This document shows, in pieces, positions 14,914 to 17,472 of a stretch of DNA of 17,472 nt. Source of the DNA: CAVPRW01 sp046727435 [NCBI: bacterium] (GTDB lineage: Bacteria; Tectomicrobia; Entotheonellia; J063); assembly GCA_046727435.1 (NCBI GenBank), contig JBKPCR010000237.1, positions 1 through 17,472 of the forward strand, written 5' to 3'. The translations under genes and the position numbers were made by a program. The number at the start of each line of letters is the position of its first letter. Within the stretch, counting starts at the first letter, position 1. A model generated the notes under the pieces. It saw nothing but the letters and a program-made list of their open reading frames with translations. It had not been told where the DNA came from and made no database searches.

Positions 14914-15405
14914 ATGTTTGAACTGAAACCCATACACCGGGAAGCCGTTCCCAACGCCCTCAGGAAAGCCGAGCTGTACCGGCTGTTGAGTGAACCAGCA
15001 CAAGCGGAAAGCATCTGCTATGATGTGCTCCAGATTGACCCGGAAAATCAGCGGGCGCTGATCACCCTGCTACTGGCGCTGACCGATCAGTTTGACCGGG
15101 GTTTAGCGGTCAATAGCCCTCTGGAACTCTTACCTCGTCTGCAGGGCGAGTATGAGCAAGCCTACTACGCCGGCATCATCTATGAGCGGAAGGCGCGTGC
15201 TCAACTCAACGGCGGCATACCGGGCGGGGGATTTGTGGCCTATGAGCTGCTGCGTGAAGCCATGTTCTGGTACGAGCGAGCCGAAGCCATCCGTCCGCCG
15301 GACAATGATGATGCCACACTGCGCTGGAACGCCTGCGTCCGCACGATCAGCGCCCGGCGTCTGGAAGCGCGGCTGGACGAGAAGCCCATCATGACCTCGG
15401 AATAA
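14914..15405 (+). CDS. TPR-like helical protein of unknown function
   Basis: A 163-residue soluble protein starting at [22 protein letters not shown] precedes ATG 14914; an earlier in-frame ATG at 14836 lies inside the heptad repeat and is rejected. Residues 12-50 ([35 protein letters not shown]) form a tetratricopeptide-like helix pair with the usual Ala, Tyr, Leu and Asp-Pro positions. A second possible unit spans 79-135 ([17 protein letters not shown] ... [19 protein letters not shown]). TPR proteins mediate protein contacts. Lying between frdABCD and fumC on the same strand, with fumC 28 bases downstream, it may assist assembly or flavinylation of fumarate reductase, but no SdhE-like motif is present and this role is only inferred. 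Confidence 0.75.
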   Translation: MFELKPIHREAVPNALRKAELYRLLSEPAQAESICYDVLQIDPENQRALITLLLALTDQFDRGLAVNSPLELLPRLQGEYEQAYYAGIIYERKARAQLNGGIPGGGFVAYELLREAMFWYERAEAIRPPDNDDATLRWNACVRTISARRLEARLDEKPIMTSE

Positions 15406-15433
15406 CGTCTCAGAATCCCAAGGAGGAACAGGA

Positions 15434-16846
15434 ATGGCCGTCGACGTGTCTGTCGGCTTGACTCGTATGGAATCTGACAGCATGGGCACCATCGAGGTCC
15501 CGGTGGACCGGTATTGGGGGGCCCAAACCCAGCGCTCGCTCCATTACTTTTCCATTGGCCACGATGTGATGCCCCGTGAGCTGATCCGGGCCTTGGGGCT
15601 CCTCAAGCTGGCCGCCGCAGAGGTCAACCGGGAGTTAGACCGCTTGCCCGAGGACAAAGCCAAGCTGATCAGCGCTGCCGCCCAGGAGGTGGTCGCCGGC
15701 AAGCTGGATGATCACTTTCCCCTACGGATCTGGCAGACCGGCAGCGGCACACAAACCAATATGAACGTCAACGAGGTGATCTCGAACCGTGCGATCGAGA
15801 TGGTTGGCGGAAAGCTAGGAAGTAAAACGCCGATTCATCCCAATGACGACGTGAATATGTCCCAGTCCTCCAATGACACCTTCCCCACGGCCATGCACAT
15901 CGCCGCCGCCGAGCAGCTCAACCACCAGCTCATCCCGCACGTCACCCGGCTCAGAGATGCGCTGGAGGCCAAGTCGCGAGAGTTCGCGTCGATCGTGAAA
16001 ATCGGCCGCACCCATCTCATGGACGCCGTCCCCCTGACGCTGGGTCAGGAGTTCTCCGGCTACGTGTCTCAGCTCGACCACGATCTGCAGCGGTTGCGCT
16101 CGGTGCTGCCCGATCTGTATGAGCTCGCCCTGGGGGGCACGGCGGTAGGCACCGGCCTCAACACCCACCCCGAATTCGCCACTCGGAGTGCCGAGAGAAT
16201 CGCCAAGCTCACCAGCCTGCCGTTCGTCTCCGCCCCCAACAAATTCGCTGCCCTGGCCAGCGATGATCCCCTGGTCATGGCCAGCGGTGCGTTGAAAACT
16301 TTGGCCTGCTCGCTGATGAAGATCGCCAATGATATTCGTTGGCTCGGTTCTGGGCCGCGTTGCGGCTTGGGCGAGCTGATCCTGCCGGCCAACGAGCCAG
16401 GTTCGTCGATCATGCCAGGGAAAGTCAATCCTACCCAGAGTGAGGCGATGACCATGGTGTGCGTGCAGGTGATCGGCAACGACACCGCCATCTCGCTGGC
16501 CGGCACCCAGGGGAACTTTGAGCTCAGTGTGTTCAAGCCGGTGATCACCCACAACCTGCTCCACTCCATCCGCCTCCTGGCCGACAGTTGCCGTTCCTTC
16601 ACCGATTACTGCGTGGTCGGGATCGAGGCGGACCAATCGCAGATCCACCATTTCTTGACCAACTCCTTGATGCTGGTGACGGCACTCTCCCCTCGCATCG
16701 GCTATGATAAATCGGCGCAGGTGGCGTATAAAGCCCACCAGGAGGGCAAGACCCTCAGAGATGCCTGTGTCGAACTCGGATTCCTCACGGGGGAGGAATT
16801 TGACCTGTTGGTGAAACCAGAGAAGATGATCGGCCCTGAGGCCTGA
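15434..16846 (+). CDS. fumC: Class II fumarate hydratase
   Basis: A 470-residue, oxygen-stable, iron-independent fumarase that interconverts fumarate and L-malate as a cytoplasmic homotetramer. Family blocks are complete: [17 protein letters not shown] near the N-terminus, [20 protein letters not shown] (101-120), [21 protein letters not shown] (135-155), [17 protein letters not shown] (190-206) with catalytic His194, and [11 protein letters not shown] (323-333), the superfamily signature containing the catalytic-loop Ser324. FumC-type motifs and fumarate context exclude aspartase or argininosuccinate lyase. AGGAGG lies seven bases before ATG 15434. It follows the frd genes in the same direction and supplies or drains fumarate for that enzyme. 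Confidence 0.96.
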   Translation: MAVDVSVGLTRMESDSMGTIEVPVDRYWGAQTQRSLHYFSIGHDVMPRELIRALGLLKLAAAEVNRELDRLPEDKAKLISAAAQEVVAGKLDDHFPLRIWQTGSGTQTNMNVNEVISNRAIEMVGGKLGSKTPIHPNDDVNMSQSSNDTFPTAMHIAAAEQLNHQLIPHVTRLRDALEAKSREFASIVKIGRTHLMDAVPLTLGQEFSGYVSQLDHDLQRLRSVLPDLYELALGGTAVGTGLNTHPEFATRSAERIAKLTSLPFVSAPNKFAALASDDPLVMASGALKTLACSLMKIANDIRWLGSGPRCGLGELILPANEPGSSIMPGKVNPTQSEAMTMVCVQVIGNDTAISLAGTQGNFELSVFKPVITHNLLHSIRLLADSCRSFTDYCVVGIEADQSQIHHFLTNSLMLVTALSPRIGYDKSAQVAYKAHQEGKTLRDACVELGFLTGEEFDLLVKPEKMIGPEA

Positions 16847-16982
16847 GCCGACTTTCTACGTCATCTCATCACCGGGTCATGCGCACGCGGGGTACCCCCT
16901 GACGCCGGAGTGCTGCGGATGAACCGCGATGTGCTCAGGCATCGTCTCCTCCCGGCTTTGGACCTGAATGATGATTTGCGCT

Positions 16983-17010
16983 TGACAGTAGGTCAGGTCT
17001 GGAGTACTGA
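16983..17010 (+). promoter_or_regulatory. Weak promoter candidate upstream of the cyclase gene
   Basis: A perfect TTGACA-like -35 (TTGACA, 16982-16987 region) is followed after 17 bases by TACTGA, a poor -10. The 257 bases after fumC otherwise show only a GGGGTACCCC palindrome at 16889-16898 and no clear terminator. Confidence 0.2.
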
Positions 17011-17103
17011 CGCAGCAGCCAACAGTTGTCCGCCAGGAGGGCGCGTCGGGGTGCTTACCCGTGCGTCCCTGGCTGCGCTCACCACCGTTCGGAGGGGGCG
17101 CCC

Positions 17104-17472
17104 ATGTCCTGCCCGCGCTGCCAACATGCGAACCGCGAAGGGGCACGCTTCTGTGAGGTGTGCGGTAGCCCCCTGGTGGCCCTTTGTCCGGTCTGTGGAA
17201 ATCAGCCCCGACCGGGCGCCACTTTTTGCGATCAATGCGGTGCGCCGTTGAGCGTCCAGCGGACCACAGCCTTGCCCGAACCCCTCCGGGATGGCTCGCC
17301 GGCATCACAGTTCTATACTGCTAAGCACCTCGCCGAAAAGATCCTGATCACGCGCAGCGCCCTGGCAGGGGAGCGCAAACAGGTCACGGTCCTCTTCGCC
17401 GATCTCAGAGGCTCCCTGGAATTGCTGGCTGATCGCGATCCCGAAGAGGCCAGGCAGATCCTCGACCCCGTG
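17104..17472 (+). CDS. Double zinc-ribbon class III adenylate/guanylate cyclase (partial)
   Basis: I translated this frame by hand: 123 codons from ATG 17104, open at the window edge. GGAGGGGG lies upstream. Residues 1-50 hold two zinc-ribbon units, with CxxC pairs Cys3/Cys6, Cys17/Cys20, Cys28/Cys31 and Cys42/Cys45, each followed by a CG(S/A)PL-like turn. After a linker, GERKQVTVLFADLRGSLELL (about 92-111) is the start of a class III nucleotidyl cyclase domain; the Asp of FADLRGS is the expected first metal ligand. Proteins with this order usually continue with an AAA-type ATPase and TPR region of 1000 or more residues, but that part is outside the window. The likely product is cAMP. Whether it is active cannot be seen, since the second metal Asp and the substrate residues lie beyond 17472. 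Confidence 0.88.
   Translation, partial: MSCPRCQHANREGARFCEVCGSPLVALCPVCGNQPRPGATFCDQCGAPLSVQRTTALPEPLRDGSPASQFYTAKHLAEKILITRSALAGERKQVTVLFADLRGSLELLADRDPEEARQILDPV

Noticed and set aside
15815-16738. Long minus-strand open frame opposite fumC
   Set aside because: It is a composition-driven antisense frame; the plus strand encodes a complete fumarase with signature motifs.

Overview
The window looks like chromosomal DNA of a Gram-negative environmental bacterium, roughly 55-60% GC by eye, with two AT-richer patches (about 3.4-4.3 kb and 9.4-9.85 kb). Strong AGGAGG-type ribosome sites precede most genes. Taxonomy cannot be fixed from the sequence. The mix of an Escherichia-like fumarate reductase, RoxA-like cytochromes, a DUF2382 stress protein, a decayed trehalose-synthase-like gene and a zinc-ribbon adenylate cyclase would fit a proteobacterium or a phylum such as Nitrospirota or Methylomirabilota. 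That is inference.

Left edge (1-1325, minus strand): a compact stress-type gene group. It holds a 49-residue single-pass membrane protein, a DUF2382 protein with an internal duplication, and a YflT/GSP17M-type protein. The last reads in frame, without a stop, into the start of an apparent SRPBCC domain and leaves the window. Next (1446-2394) come a gene-free stretch and a broken 3' fragment of a GH13 trehalose-synthase-like gene with one in-frame TGA. A DUF72 (YecE-like) gene follows (2468-3361), then about 980 bp of AT-richer DNA with no credible gene.

Middle (4343-9848, plus strand): an Old Yellow Enzyme-family flavin reductase with a C-terminal cysteine cluster overlaps a membrane-anchored, RoxA-like di-heme cytochrome c. 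A four-helix membrane protein, a second paralogous di-heme cytochrome and a second four-helix membrane protein follow. A convergent minus-strand gene (9953-10783) encodes a protein resembling the AttH/CrtC lipocalin-like group. Together these could act on C=C bonds of a lipid or isoprenoid. This is the most interesting candidate system in the window, but its substrate is unknown. The convergent pair is separated by a strong hairpin.

Right part (11563-16846, plus strand): a complete frdABCD quinol:fumarate reductase, a small TPR-like protein behind a heptad-repeat hairpin, and a class II fumarase. Fumarase and fumarate reductase interconvert malate, fumarate and succinate, so this is a reductive C4-dicarboxylate branch, used either in fumarate respiration or in reductive carbon metabolism. 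The window ends inside a double-zinc-ribbon class III adenylate/guanylate cyclase gene (from 17104).
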